A stretch of 64,000 nt of DNA from an uncultured Lachnospiraceae bacterium (GTDB lineage Bacteria; Bacillota; Clostridia; Lachnospirales; Lachnospiraceae), in NCBI GenBank assembly GCA_947570615.1, contig CANOVJ010000003.1, forward strand, positions 1 through 64,000. The letters run 5' to 3'. The notes beneath the pieces were generated by a model. That model worked only from the letters and a program-made list of their open reading frames with translations, had not been told where the DNA came from and made no database searches. The number at the start of each line of letters is the position of its first letter. Position 1 is the first letter of the stretch. Both the position numbers and the translations under genes were made by a program. Positions 16,841 through 24,648 of the stretch are shown in pieces.

Positions 16841-16923
16841 ATTCGTTTAACATAAGGACAGTTCGCGGAGCATGCTGTCCGTTGTTTAACATAAGAATGT
16901 CTCGCAGAACGAGACATTCGTTG
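16841..16923. repeat. Two tandem hairpins with shared GTTTAACATAAG leader
   Basis: Unit one is GTTTAACATAAG followed by a stem GGACAG/CTGTCC (16856-16880). Unit two is GTTGTTTAACATAAG (16881-16895) followed by a perfect 9-bp stem AATGTCTCG/CGAGACATT (16896-16918). They lie between htpG and the convergent TetR gene and may end both transcripts, but no U run follows. Each stem differs while the leader is conserved, unlike a simple duplication. Confidence 0.6.
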
Positions 16924-17460
16924 TTATATCCACAGGGGCTGCAGGAGTCTCACAATATCGCTGATGGTCTGAGTCAGGATCTCCGCTCCCTGGGATTGAT
17001 TGTTGATATAGGCGTGATACCCGCCCTGAATACAGTAGGAGAGCAGAATGTTTTTCTGCGGATTCTTTTCGTATTCGGGATAAAGCCGGAAGATCGCCCT
17101 CTTGAGCTCGGTTTCCAGCTTGTCCGCCAGACGGCTTCTCTCTTTTCCGGAAAAAAGCGTATTGATAATGGAGAGATGGGACATAAATGCCAGGCAGAGC
17201 TCTCTGGCGAAGATGTCCGGATTTCTCATGGAGTCCTCGTGGGTCAGGGAAATTCCGCGAAGCATGGAGAGAATGGTCTCCGACTCCAGCGTGTCGGAGA
17301 GCTGATAGATATCCTCATAGTGAGAGTAAAAGGTGGACTTGTTGATACAGGCCAGAAGACAAAGCTCCCGGACCGTAATTTTTTCCAGAGGCTTTGAGGA
17401 GCGGAGCTCTAAAAATGCGTTTCTGATGGCTTTTTCTGTCTTTTCTACTCGTAAATCCAT
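16924..17460 (-). CDS. TetR-family transcriptional regulator
   Basis: This 178-residue protein has an N-terminal TetR HTH (about 10-55: AIRNAFLELRSSKPLEKITV; RELCLLACINKSTFYSHYED). Its C-terminal helical domain resembles the TetR_C type found in Firmicute DhaS-like regulators. The ligand is unknown. It diverges from the secreted-protein gene at 17544 across 83 bases, so it may control that gene and itself. Confidence 0.85.
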   Translation of the reverse strand: MDLRVEKTEKAIRNAFLELRSSKPLEKITVRELCLLACINKSTFYSHYEDIYQLSDTLESETILSMLRGISLTHEDSMRNPDIFARELCLAFMSHLSIINTLFSGKERSRLADKLETELKRAIFRLYPEYEKNPQKNILLSYCIQGGYHAYINNQSQGAEILTQTISDIVRLLQPLWI

Positions 17461-17543
17461 GGCGGATATCCCTGTTCCTTCCTATAATATAGATATCACT
17501 TTATTATATCACACCACAGCAAAAAAAGAACAGGAGGTTCCCT

Positions 17544-18260
17544 GTGCAGAATGTTATTCAGAATACGGTTTCCGTCATCATCGGCCTGTCCATGGCGCTT
17601 TTTACCATGAAGGCCCCCGCCCTTGCGTCCCTCACCGTGGGTGTGGAAGGGGCGAAAGCGGCAGGTTCACAGATCCTCACGGCAGGCGAATGCGGGTGCG
17701 AGTTCCCATGGCAGCACGCTTATGCCCAATATCTGAATGAGCTGGAATACTATTCCGGTCTGTATATCGGCGATGTCAACGGGGACACAGTCCCGGAGGC
17801 GGTGATCGATATCAATACGCTGGGGAGCACGATCGTTCTCTTCTGGAATGAAAGCGGCCTGCAGGAGCTGAACCTGGAGACGGTGTCGGCCTGGGGGAGC
17901 GTCACGTATATTCCGGAATCCGGACAGTTTCTGTACAGCCCTTTTTACGGACATACCACGGGTACATGGGGATATGAGGAATATTATCTGTACGACTGGA
18001 CGGGAACGGAGTATGTGCAGACCTTTTCCATGCTCCGGGAGAGCGGATATTACCAGGATGCGGAAACCTTCGAATACGGGGAGAGCTTCATCGACGGGGA
18101 AAGAACCGACAATGCCGCCTTTGAGGAAAGGCTGGCGCAGATCAAAGAGCTGAAGGAGAAAAACAGCGAAAGCCTGTCCTTCAGGTGGCTGGAGGAGGAA
18201 GACTTCGAGGAGAAGGTGAAGGAGATCCTCCCCTGCTTTGAGATGCCCGGGTGGAAGTAG
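17544..18260 (+). CDS. Secreted protein of unknown function with DxNxD calcium-type loop
   Basis: This 238-residue protein starts with GTG at 17544, preceded by AGGAGG at 17532-17537. It has a signal peptide (hydrophobic residues 9-30, ending near ALA). It contains the motif LYIGDVNGDTVPEAVID, like calcium-binding loops of dockerin or FG-GAP-type proteins, followed by beta-rich aromatic segments. The C-terminal third is charged and helical (LAQIKELKEKNSESL). No family was recognised. The divergent TetR gene is its likely regulator by position only. Confidence 0.7.
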   Translation: MQNVIQNTVSVIIGLSMALFTMKAPALASLTVGVEGAKAAGSQILTAGECGCEFPWQHAYAQYLNELEYYSGLYIGDVNGDTVPEAVIDINTLGSTIVLFWNESGLQELNLETVSAWGSVTYIPESGQFLYSPFYGHTTGTWGYEEYYLYDWTGTEYVQTFSMLRESGYYQDAETFEYGESFIDGERTDNAAFEERLAQIKELKEKNSESLSFRWLEEEDFEEKVKEILPCFEMPGWK

Positions 18261-18310
18261 CAGGCGGCGAGAAGGGCAGGATTCATTTTACGCGACATTT
18301 TGGAAAAAGG

Positions 18311-18393
18311 GTTGTTTAACCGCTGTTTCACAGTAAATGTCGGTGGACGGGGAGGATTTTTCCCGGTAAAATCAGGATAAAGAGTTAAACAAC
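18311..18393. repeat. Inverted GTTGTTTAAC / GTTAAACAAC pair upstream of glgB
   Basis: GTTGTTTAAC at 18311-18320 is repeated in inverted form at 18384-18393, within the 178-base space before the branching enzyme gene. The same decamer occurs at 16881-16890. Spacing of 63 bases would suit a looped operator pair or a long stem. Function unknown. Confidence 0.5.
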
Positions 18394-18438
18394 TATTGTC
18401 GTTTATCTTATGGCGGACTGTGCAGAAGGGAGCAGACT

Positions 18439-20226
18439 ATGGATTTTTACGGATTTTACACGGGAAAGGTATTTGACGCCTGGAGGTATCTGGGGGCTCA
18501 CACAGAGGGAGAGGGGGCGACATTCCGCACCTTTGCGCCGGGCGCCAGACGGATCGGTCTGATCGGGGAGTTTAACGGCTGGCAGGAGCAGCCCATGAAC
18601 AGGATCCACGACGGAAATTTCTGGGAGCTGCACGTGCAGGAGGCGAAGGCCGGGGAAATGTACAAATACCGGATCTATGGGGCGGACGGACAGGGCCGGG
18701 ATCACTGCGATCCTTATGGATTCGGGATGGAGCTTCGCCCCGGTTCGGCATCGCTGATCCGGGATATGGACGGCTATGCGTTTTCGGACGGGGTGTGGAT
18801 GCAGTCCCGGGGCGATTGCCGAAATAAGCCTCTGAATATCTATGAGGTTCACATGGGGTCCTTTCGAAAGCCCTTCCAGGAGGCGGACGCCTGGTATAAT
18901 TATGTGGAAATGGGCGAAATCCTGATCCCTTATCTGAGGGAAAAGGGATACAATTATCTGGAGATCATGCCCCTGAGCGAATATCCCTGCGACGAGTCCT
19001 GGGGGTATCAGAGTACGGGCTTTTTCAGTCCCACTGCCAGGTATGGGACGGCGGATCAGCTGAAAGCGTTTGTAAATGAATGTCATCGAAATGAGATCGG
19101 CGTGATTATGGACTTTGTGCCTGTGCATTTCGCGGTGGACGACTACGCTCTGGCGAGATATGACGGCACGGCTCTGTATGAATACCCCAACTCGGCGGTG
19201 GGAGTCAGCGAGTGGGGAAGTTGCAATTTCATGCACTCCCGGGGGGAGGTGCGGAGCTTTTTGCAGTCGGCGGCGAATTACTGGCTGAGCGAGTTCCATA
19301 TGGACGGTCTGCGCATGGACGCCATCAGCCGGGCCATCTACTGGCAGGGCTGTCCGGAGCGGGGGGTGAACCGGAATGCGGTGGAATTTCTGCGGGAGAT
19401 GAACCAGGGGCTGAAACGCCTCCACCCTGCGGTCATCCTGGCGGCGGAGGACTCCACCTCCTTTCCCGGCGTCACAAAGGCGGCGCAGGAGGGCGGTCTC
19501 GGGTTCGACTACAAATGGGACATGGGCTGGATGAACGATACCCTGAACTATTTCCGTACCGCGCCAAAGTATCGGAGTGAGAACTACCATAGGCTCACCT
19601 TTTCCATGATGTACTACTATGACGACCGGTTCCTCCTTCCCCTGTCCCACGACGAGGTGGTTCATGGAAAGGCGACCATTCTGCAGAAGATGTACGGAGA
19701 CTACGGGGAAAAGTTTCCACAGGCCAGAGCCTTTTATATGTATATGTACGCCCATCCGGGCAAGAAGCTGAACTTTATGGGAAATGAGATCGGCCAGTTC
19801 CGGGAGTGGGACGAGAAGCGGGAGCAGGACTGGAATCTGCTGGACTATCCGGCCCATCAGCAGTTTGCGCGTTTTATGGAGGAGCTGAACGCCTTTTACG
19901 GGGAGCATCCGGCGCTTTGGGATAAGGATTACGAGAGGGAGGGATTTGTCTGGCTGGACTGCCATCAGGAGCAGAAGTGTATTTATGCCTTTGAGCGGAC
20001 GGGCCGCAGGGAGCGCATCGCGGCGGTCTTTAATTTCTCAGACCGGGAGTGGAAGGAGTATACACTCTCTGTTCCGGGTGGAAGAAAGCTGCGCCCCTTA
20101 CTTTCCAGCCAGTGGGAGGTTTACGGCGGGATCCGGAAAAGGGATTCGGATGAGCTGACCGGCCAGGACGGAGAATTTGTGCTTTCGCTGCCGCCGTACT
20201 CGGGGAGCTATTTTCAGGTGGACTGA
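18439..20226 (+). CDS. glgB: 1,4-alpha-glucan branching enzyme (GH13)
   Basis: This 595-residue enzyme has an N-terminal CBM48 beta-sandwich (about 20-105: GATFRTFAPGARRIGLIGEF), then the GH13 barrel. The catalytic residues are nucleophile D294 in GLRMDAIS, acid E337 in LAAEDST and transition-state D405 in LPLSHDEVVHGKA. A C-terminal beta domain follows. The enzyme makes alpha-1,6 branches in glycogen. It is shorter than many GlgB proteins (about 630-730) because the N-terminal extension is minimal. No other glg gene is adjacent, so it is a stand-alone unit. Confidence 0.93.
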   Translation: MDFYGFYTGKVFDAWRYLGAHTEGEGATFRTFAPGARRIGLIGEFNGWQEQPMNRIHDGNFWELHVQEAKAGEMYKYRIYGADGQGRDHCDPYGFGMELRPGSASLIRDMDGYAFSDGVWMQSRGDCRNKPLNIYEVHMGSFRKPFQEADAWYNYVEMGEILIPYLREKGYNYLEIMPLSEYPCDESWGYQSTGFFSPTARYGTADQLKAFVNECHRNEIGVIMDFVPVHFAVDDYALARYDGTALYEYPNSAVGVSEWGSCNFMHSRGEVRSFLQSAANYWLSEFHMDGLRMDAISRAIYWQGCPERGVNRNAVEFLREMNQGLKRLHPAVILAAEDSTSFPGVTKAAQEGGLGFDYKWDMGWMNDTLNYFRTAPKYRSENYHRLTFSMMYYYDDRFLLPLSHDEVVHGKATILQKMYGDYGEKFPQARAFYMYMYAHPGKKLNFMGNEIGQFREWDEKREQDWNLLDYPAHQQFARFMEELNAFYGEHPALWDKDYEREGFVWLDCHQEQKCIYAFERTGRRERIAAVFNFSDREWKEYTLSVPGGRKLRPLLSSQWEVYGGIRKRDSDELTGQDGEFVLSLPPYSGSYFQVD

Positions 20227-20370
20227 AGGAGGGGCCTCTTAAGAAATACTTAATATTTTCATCATAACTGCTTCACAAAAAAACAAGGAAGTGGACACAG
20301 AACTGACACATTTTCGAATTAAGATAAAGACAGCCAACAGGCAAGAACTTATTTTCAGGAGGAGAAAGTT

Positions 20371-20769
20371 ATGAAGAAAAAAATTGTGATGTTATTGACA
20401 GGAGTAGCAGTGTGCTCCCTTTTGATGATGGGCTGCCAGAGCAAGGAAACACCGGCGCCGACGGACGGCGTACAGACAGAAGAGGCAGAGCCCACACCCG
20501 AGGCGACACCGGAGGCGACCACGGCCCCTGAGGATACGGAGTCTGAGGGTGAGGCAGAGCCGGAGGCGACCACGGCCCCTGAGGATACGGAGTCTGAGGG
20601 CGAGGCGGATCCGGAGGCGACCACAGCTCCTGACGAAGAGAATGCGGATACGGCGGATTCCTCTGATGAGACGAAGTCCGACGCATCGGCTGATTCTGAG
20701 GATGCCGGCGCAGCCAGCGACGGCGAGGAAGAGAAGCCTGCCGCCGGGGATGAGAAGGAAGGAGAATAA
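20371..20769 (+). CDS. Small acidic repeat-rich lipoprotein
   Basis: This 132-residue protein has a clear lipoprotein signal (LLMMGC, Cys about 22), and the rest is low complexity: Glu, Asp, Pro, Ala, Thr and Ser. It contains two copies of a 17-residue unit (PEATTAPEDTESEGEAE) and part of a third. No folded domain is visible; it probably forms a disordered, highly charged surface tether. AGGAGG lies 11 bases before the start. A strong terminator follows. Confidence 0.75.
   Translation: MKKKIVMLLTGVAVCSLLMMGCQSKETPAPTDGVQTEEAEPTPEATPEATTAPEDTESEGEAEPEATTAPEDTESEGEADPEATTAPDEENADTADSSDETKSDASADSEDAGAASDGEEEKPAAGDEKEGE
20509..20631 (+). repeat. 51-bp tandem repeat in the lipoprotein gene
   Basis: Two full 51-bp units (20509-20559, 20560-20610) and a partial third differ at only a few bases. 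The unit length is a multiple of three, so copy-number change would keep the frame. Confidence 0.9.
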
Positions 20770-20786
20770 AGAGCAGATACAGTAAA

Positions 20787-20819
20787 ACAGCCGGAGCCGG
20801 TCAGAGGCTCCGGCTGTTT
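20787..20819. terminator. Bidirectional intrinsic terminator
   Basis: AACAGCCGGAGCC pairs with GGCTCCGGCTGTTT around a 7-base loop, with A and T runs at the outer edges. It lies between the lipoprotein gene and the convergent MFS gene and suits both directions. Confidence 0.85.
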
Positions 20820-20887
20820 CGTATACAAAAATATGATCCGTTTTGAGCCGGCAGGGAAAGCGGAATTTCCGTCTTCGGGGGAAGGCC

Positions 20888-22267
20888 TCATGTGGATTCC
20901 GGTATGTTCCGGCGCAGAAAAAGGATTGCCAGCGAGGCAAGGGCCATTGCGCAACCCGTGATCAGCATCAGAAGCTGTTTATCTATGAGGTCCAGGCCTG
21001 GGAGGTGGAGCCGGACAGGGTGTAATAACTTCACCAGCTCACGACCGGCCGCCGCCCCCAGGAAAGCGCCCAGATTCACTGCAGTGGCCTGAAAGCCTAC
21101 AAACACCGTCTGGTTTTTGTCCGGTATGTTGAGGTAGGGGATATTGGCAAGGCACAGGTTGATTCCTACAGTCAGCACGAAGGAATAGATCAGCGCCAGT
21201 GGATAGAGGTAATATACAGAACTGTGGGTGATGAGGCCCAGCAGCAGAAAGTGGGGCACATACAGCGCGACGGCCGCATTCAGAGCTTTCAGCCAGGAGA
21301 AACGGCGCAGAATGCGCTCCCACGCAGGCGTCAGCAGCAAAAGGATCGGGACGTTCAGGGAATTGACCAGCATAATAAAGGAGTATCCAACGCCCAGATT
21401 TCTGAGAAGATATACGGTATAGTAAGAACCGGGGATATTAAAGACCAGATTCCAGAGGAAAGCGATGGCGACACTGTGCAGATATCTGCGTTCCCGGAAG
21501 GGACTGATCAACAGCTCCCTGAACGTGAAGCGCTTTTCAGCGCGAGAGTAGGGATATTCCTTCATCCGGCAGAGCGTATATATGTTCAGACAGGCTGCCA
21601 GGAAAGCCAGCATGCGCAGTATGGTGAGTCCGGCAAGTTCATTTCCGCGTTCCTTCATCAGGTCGACAACAGCGCTTCCGGTCAGACTGACTAATGCCGC
21701 TACAATGCCGTTGGTCAGATAAAGACGCGAAAAATAGCTTAAGCGCACCTCCTGGGGCAGAAACTGGATGTGCCAGATGGAAAGCCCGGGCGCGGCTATG
21801 GCCGCCAGAAGCTGCACAAGCAGAGTACCGAGAGCGAAGAGAGTCAGCCGCCATTGCCTGTCCACGTCAAAATAGGGGATCATTCCGATAAATACAATCT
21901 GAATGAAAAGCATTATGCTGCGTAGTCCGATGATCAGATATCTGCGCCGGGAAAAACGTTCCAGGAAAAGCGGGATCAGGCATTGCAGCAGATTGGATGC
22001 AAAAGTGATCATGCCCATGAGGCCGATAAAGCTGTCGTCTGCGTTCAAAAGCAGCATGAGTCCCGTATAAAAATTGCCGTTTACAAGGTGTGCCGTCACA
22101 GCGCTTGTGTTACTGAAAATCAGGTGCCAGAGCCGGTTCCTGCTGTTTTCGTCTCCGGTGAAATACCAGCCGTCCAGAAAGGCGGTTCCAGGGCGACGGG
22201 CCTTTGGGATCCGTCCTGGATGTGTGGCTGTTAAATTTTTATCTGTCTGTGTATTTTGTCCGGACAT
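20888..22267 (-). CDS. Major facilitator superfamily permease
   Basis: This 459-residue protein has about 12 hydrophobic segments, a hydrophilic N-terminus of about 40 residues, and an MFS-type cytoplasmic loop after helix 2 (LERFSRRRYLIIGLRS). Segments such as FYTGLMLLLNADDSFIGLMG resemble a family of Firmicute MFS proteins found near glycoside-utilisation genes. The gene diverges from the sugar ABC operon, and similar AT-rich motifs occur before both, so joint regulation and export or import of a related sugar are plausible but unproven. Confidence 0.78.
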   Translation of the reverse strand: MSGQNTQTDKNLTATHPGRIPKARRPGTAFLDGWYFTGDENSRNRLWHLIFSNTSAVTAHLVNGNFYTGLMLLLNADDSFIGLMGMITFASNLLQCLIPLFLERFSRRRYLIIGLRSIMLFIQIVFIGMIPYFDVDRQWRLTLFALGTLLVQLLAAIAAPGLSIWHIQFLPQEVRLSYFSRLYLTNGIVAALVSLTGSAVVDLMKERGNELAGLTILRMLAFLAACLNIYTLCRMKEYPYSRAEKRFTFRELLISPFRERRYLHSVAIAFLWNLVFNIPGSYYTVYLLRNLGVGYSFIMLVNSLNVPILLLLTPAWERILRRFSWLKALNAAVALYVPHFLLLGLITHSSVYYLYPLALIYSFVLTVGINLCLANIPYLNIPDKNQTVFVGFQATAVNLGAFLGAAAGRELVKLLHPVRLHLPGLDLIDKQLLMLITGCAMALASLAILFLRRNIPEST

Positions 22268-22722
22268 ATCGCATCCTCCTTAAATTCCTGTGTCCTGTCG
22301 TATTTTCCTGTTTTCTCCTCCGAAGCCAATATGCCGCAGGGAATGTTCTCAGAATTATAATCAATTATACATATGTTTGCCACAAATTCAATATATATTT
22401 TGACATATCTTGTTGAATAAATCAATATAAAACAAATAAATATGGTAATAATATTTGCATAACATTATAATAAAAATGCATGGGGTACAAATGAGAATCA
22501 CATGTATTTTTATTTATTTCCTATATTTTCCATTGTTTTTGCTCTTTTTATGAAAATATCGGTATAATTAATCGTGTAACTTAATCATGGTATAAAATAA
22601 CAAAAATTATTATCATAAAAAGCTTGACACATGACAATGTTGTGTATAATATAGTCAATATATTATGAATATATTTTGACAAACATAAGATAAAAATCTG
22701 AAGAAAGACGCAGGGGGTAATT
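22268..22722. promoter_or_regulatory. AT-rich divergent control region
   Basis: This stretch of about 455 gene-free bases lies between the MFS gene and the sugar operon. The 13-mer ATATATTTTGACA occurs at 22393-22405 and again at 22670-22682. The second copy forms an imperfect inverted repeat GTCAATATATT-atg-AATATATTTTGAC just before the operon. These may be operator half-sites, for example for the DeoR protein at the operon's end. No gene is visible. Confidence 0.5.
22624..22650 (+). promoter_or_regulatory. Candidate promoter of the sugar operon
   Basis: TTGACA (22624-22629) is followed by TATAAT (22645-22650). Spacing is 15 bases, or 17 if TAATAT is used. It lies about 70 bases before the first permease gene and directly upstream of the inverted AATATA motif. 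Confidence 0.6.
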
Positions 22723-23643
22723 ATGATGACAAAGAAGAAGAGGATACTGCCGGAAATCTGGAGAGCCAGATATATTTATCTGATGCTCCTTCCATTGCTT
22801 TTATGGTTGGCGGTGTTTTGCTACGGTCCGATGTATGGCGTGCTCCTGGCTTTTAAAAAGTATAATGCCAGGATGGGGATTTTGGGAAGCCCATGGGTAG
22901 GGCTGGCGAATTTCCGCCGTATCTTTATTACCCCTGCCGCGATGGCTGCCATCAAAAATACGCTTATTATCAGTATGGGCAGGCTTGTAACGGGATTTCC
23001 GGCCCCCATCCTGCTGGCGCTGTTGTTTACGGAGATGCCGGGTGTGAGGATGAAGAAAGTATACCAGACAGTCTTCACCTTCCCCCACTTCCTCTCCTGG
23101 GTAGTGGTTGGCAATATTATAATCAACTTTATGTCGGATGGAGGCGCGATTAACGCAATGCTCAGAGGGGCAGGTCTGGAGAAGGTGAACTTCCTCACCT
23201 CTCCGGCCATTTTCCGGCCGTTGCTGTATCTGACAGGTATATGGAAGGAGGTGGGCTGGTCTTCCATTATCTATATGGCTGCAATCGCCGGGATTGATAC
23301 GACGCTTTATGATGCGGCCCGGGTGGACGGCGCTACCCGCCTGCGCCAGATCTGGCACGTGACGCTGCCTGGGATCAAGACGACGATCGTAATCATGTTA
23401 ATCCTTCAGATAGGCGGTATTATGAACGCCGGCTTCGATCAGATTTTCAATATGCAGAACCCTATGGTAAAAAGCGTTTCGCAGATTCTGGATACATATG
23501 TGTATGATATTACCTTTTTAAGCGCGCCGGATTACGGGTTCTCGACTGCGGTTGGGCTTTTCAAGGCAGTGATTAATTTCATCCTGCTGATCCTGGCCAA
23601 TAAGGTGGTTTATAAGCTCAGCGGCGAGCGGATGTTTGGCTGA
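22723..23643 (+). CDS. Sugar ABC transporter permease (LplB/UgpA type)
   Basis: This 306-residue protein has six predicted helices, opening with PEIWRARYIYLMLLPLLLWL. The cytoplasmic EAA loop is DAARVDGATRLRQIWHVTLP, which docks the ATPase. The family forms heterodimeric permeases for oligosaccharides or modified sugars. The second permease follows after 25 bases. No ATPase gene is present, so a shared MsmX-like ATPase encoded elsewhere is expected. Confidence 0.9.
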   Translation: MMTKKKRILPEIWRARYIYLMLLPLLLWLAVFCYGPMYGVLLAFKKYNARMGILGSPWVGLANFRRIFITPAAMAAIKNTLIISMGRLVTGFPAPILLALLFTEMPGVRMKKVYQTVFTFPHFLSWVVVGNIIINFMSDGGAINAMLRGAGLEKVNFLTSPAIFRPLLYLTGIWKEVGWSSIIYMAAIAGIDTTLYDAARVDGATRLRQIWHVTLPGIKTTIVIMLILQIGGIMNAGFDQIFNMQNPMVKSVSQILDTYVYDITFLSAPDYGFSTAVGLFKAVINFILLILANKVVYKLSGERMFG

Positions 23644-23668
23644 GGGATGCCGGGAAAGGAGATATGAT

Positions 23669-24550
23669 ATGAGAACAGGAAAGAGACATAAGTGGACGGG
23701 ATTTGAGATTTTTTCCACGGTAACGCTCAGTATACTGCTGTTGCTGATCGTCATCCCCTTCTGGAATGCGGTGGTGATTTCTCTGGAGACGCCCGCTGCC
23801 TACAGCCAGAAGCCGTTTTCCTGGCTCCCCGGGGAATTTACGCTGGACAATTATAAATTTCTCTTTTTTAAGAATGGCGCAGTGCTTCTTACAGCTTACC
23901 GCACTACGATTCTGGTTACGGCAGCGGGGACGCTTTTGGGAATGACGGTGATGGTTATGGCGGCCTATGCATTTTCCAGGAAATTTCCGGGGAAAAAGCT
24001 TCTGTTTTTTGCGATGGTTTTTACCATGTTTTTTGGCGGAGGCCTGATCCCCACTTATCTGCAGATCAGGCGGATGGGGATGTTGGACACCTACAGTATT
24101 CTGGTACTGCTTGGGATGATCTCCACTTACAACATCATTATCATGAAAAACGGTTTTGAATCTGTCCCTGTGGACCTGCAGGATGCGGCCATGATCGATG
24201 GGGCTAATGACCTGACTATCTTCGGGCGGGTGATGCTGCCGCTGCAAAAGCCTCTGATCGCCACCTTTTCCCTGTTCCTTGCAGTGGGCTACTGGAACAG
24301 TTGGTACTGGCCCATGCTGCTGCTACAGAGCGGCGACAAGACAGTGCTTCAGATGTTTCTGCGCTCTGTGGTAAATTCGGTAGGCGCGCGGGCTGACAGT
24401 GTAGTTTCCGAAGTGGCGAAAACGGATTCCTTCCCCCAGGGGGTAAAGATGGCGGCGGTATTCGCAGTGATGCTGCCTGTCATGGTGGTGTATCCGTTCC
24501 TGCAGAAGTATTTTACCAAAGGAATTCTTGTGGGAGCCGTAAAGATGTGA
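23669..24550 (+). CDS. Sugar ABC transporter permease (LplC/UgpE type)
   Basis: This 293-residue protein has six predicted helices and the EAA-type loop LQDAAMIDGANDLTIFGRVM. It ends YPFLQKYFTKGILVGAVKM, the typical C-terminus of this family. AAAGGAG before the ATG at 23669 sets the start; an earlier in-frame start at 23636 overlaps the upstream gene. It forms the importer with the preceding permease and the following lipoprotein. Confidence 0.9.
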   Translation: MRTGKRHKWTGFEIFSTVTLSILLLLIVIPFWNAVVISLETPAAYSQKPFSWLPGEFTLDNYKFLFFKNGAVLLTAYRTTILVTAAGTLLGMTVMVMAAYAFSRKFPGKKLLFFAMVFTMFFGGGLIPTYLQIRRMGMLDTYSILVLLGMISTYNIIIMKNGFESVPVDLQDAAMIDGANDLTIFGRVMLPLQKPLIATFSLFLAVGYWNSWYWPMLLLQSGDKTVLQMFLRSVVNSVGARADSVVSEVAKTDSFPQGVKMAAVFAVMLPVMVVYPFLQKYFTKGILVGAVKM

Positions 24551-24648
24551 GTATTATACAGCCGGGAACGATTGGATCCGTCAATTCCGGAGGTAATACT
24601 GCGATATACACTATTCATTTTGTATTATTTATGAAAGGAAAAATTATT

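Noticed and set aside
20371..20769. Minus-strand Ser/Pro- and Arg-rich frames over the acidic lipoprotein
   Set aside because: They are mirror readings of the repeat; the plus frame has a signal peptide, lipobox and ribosome site.
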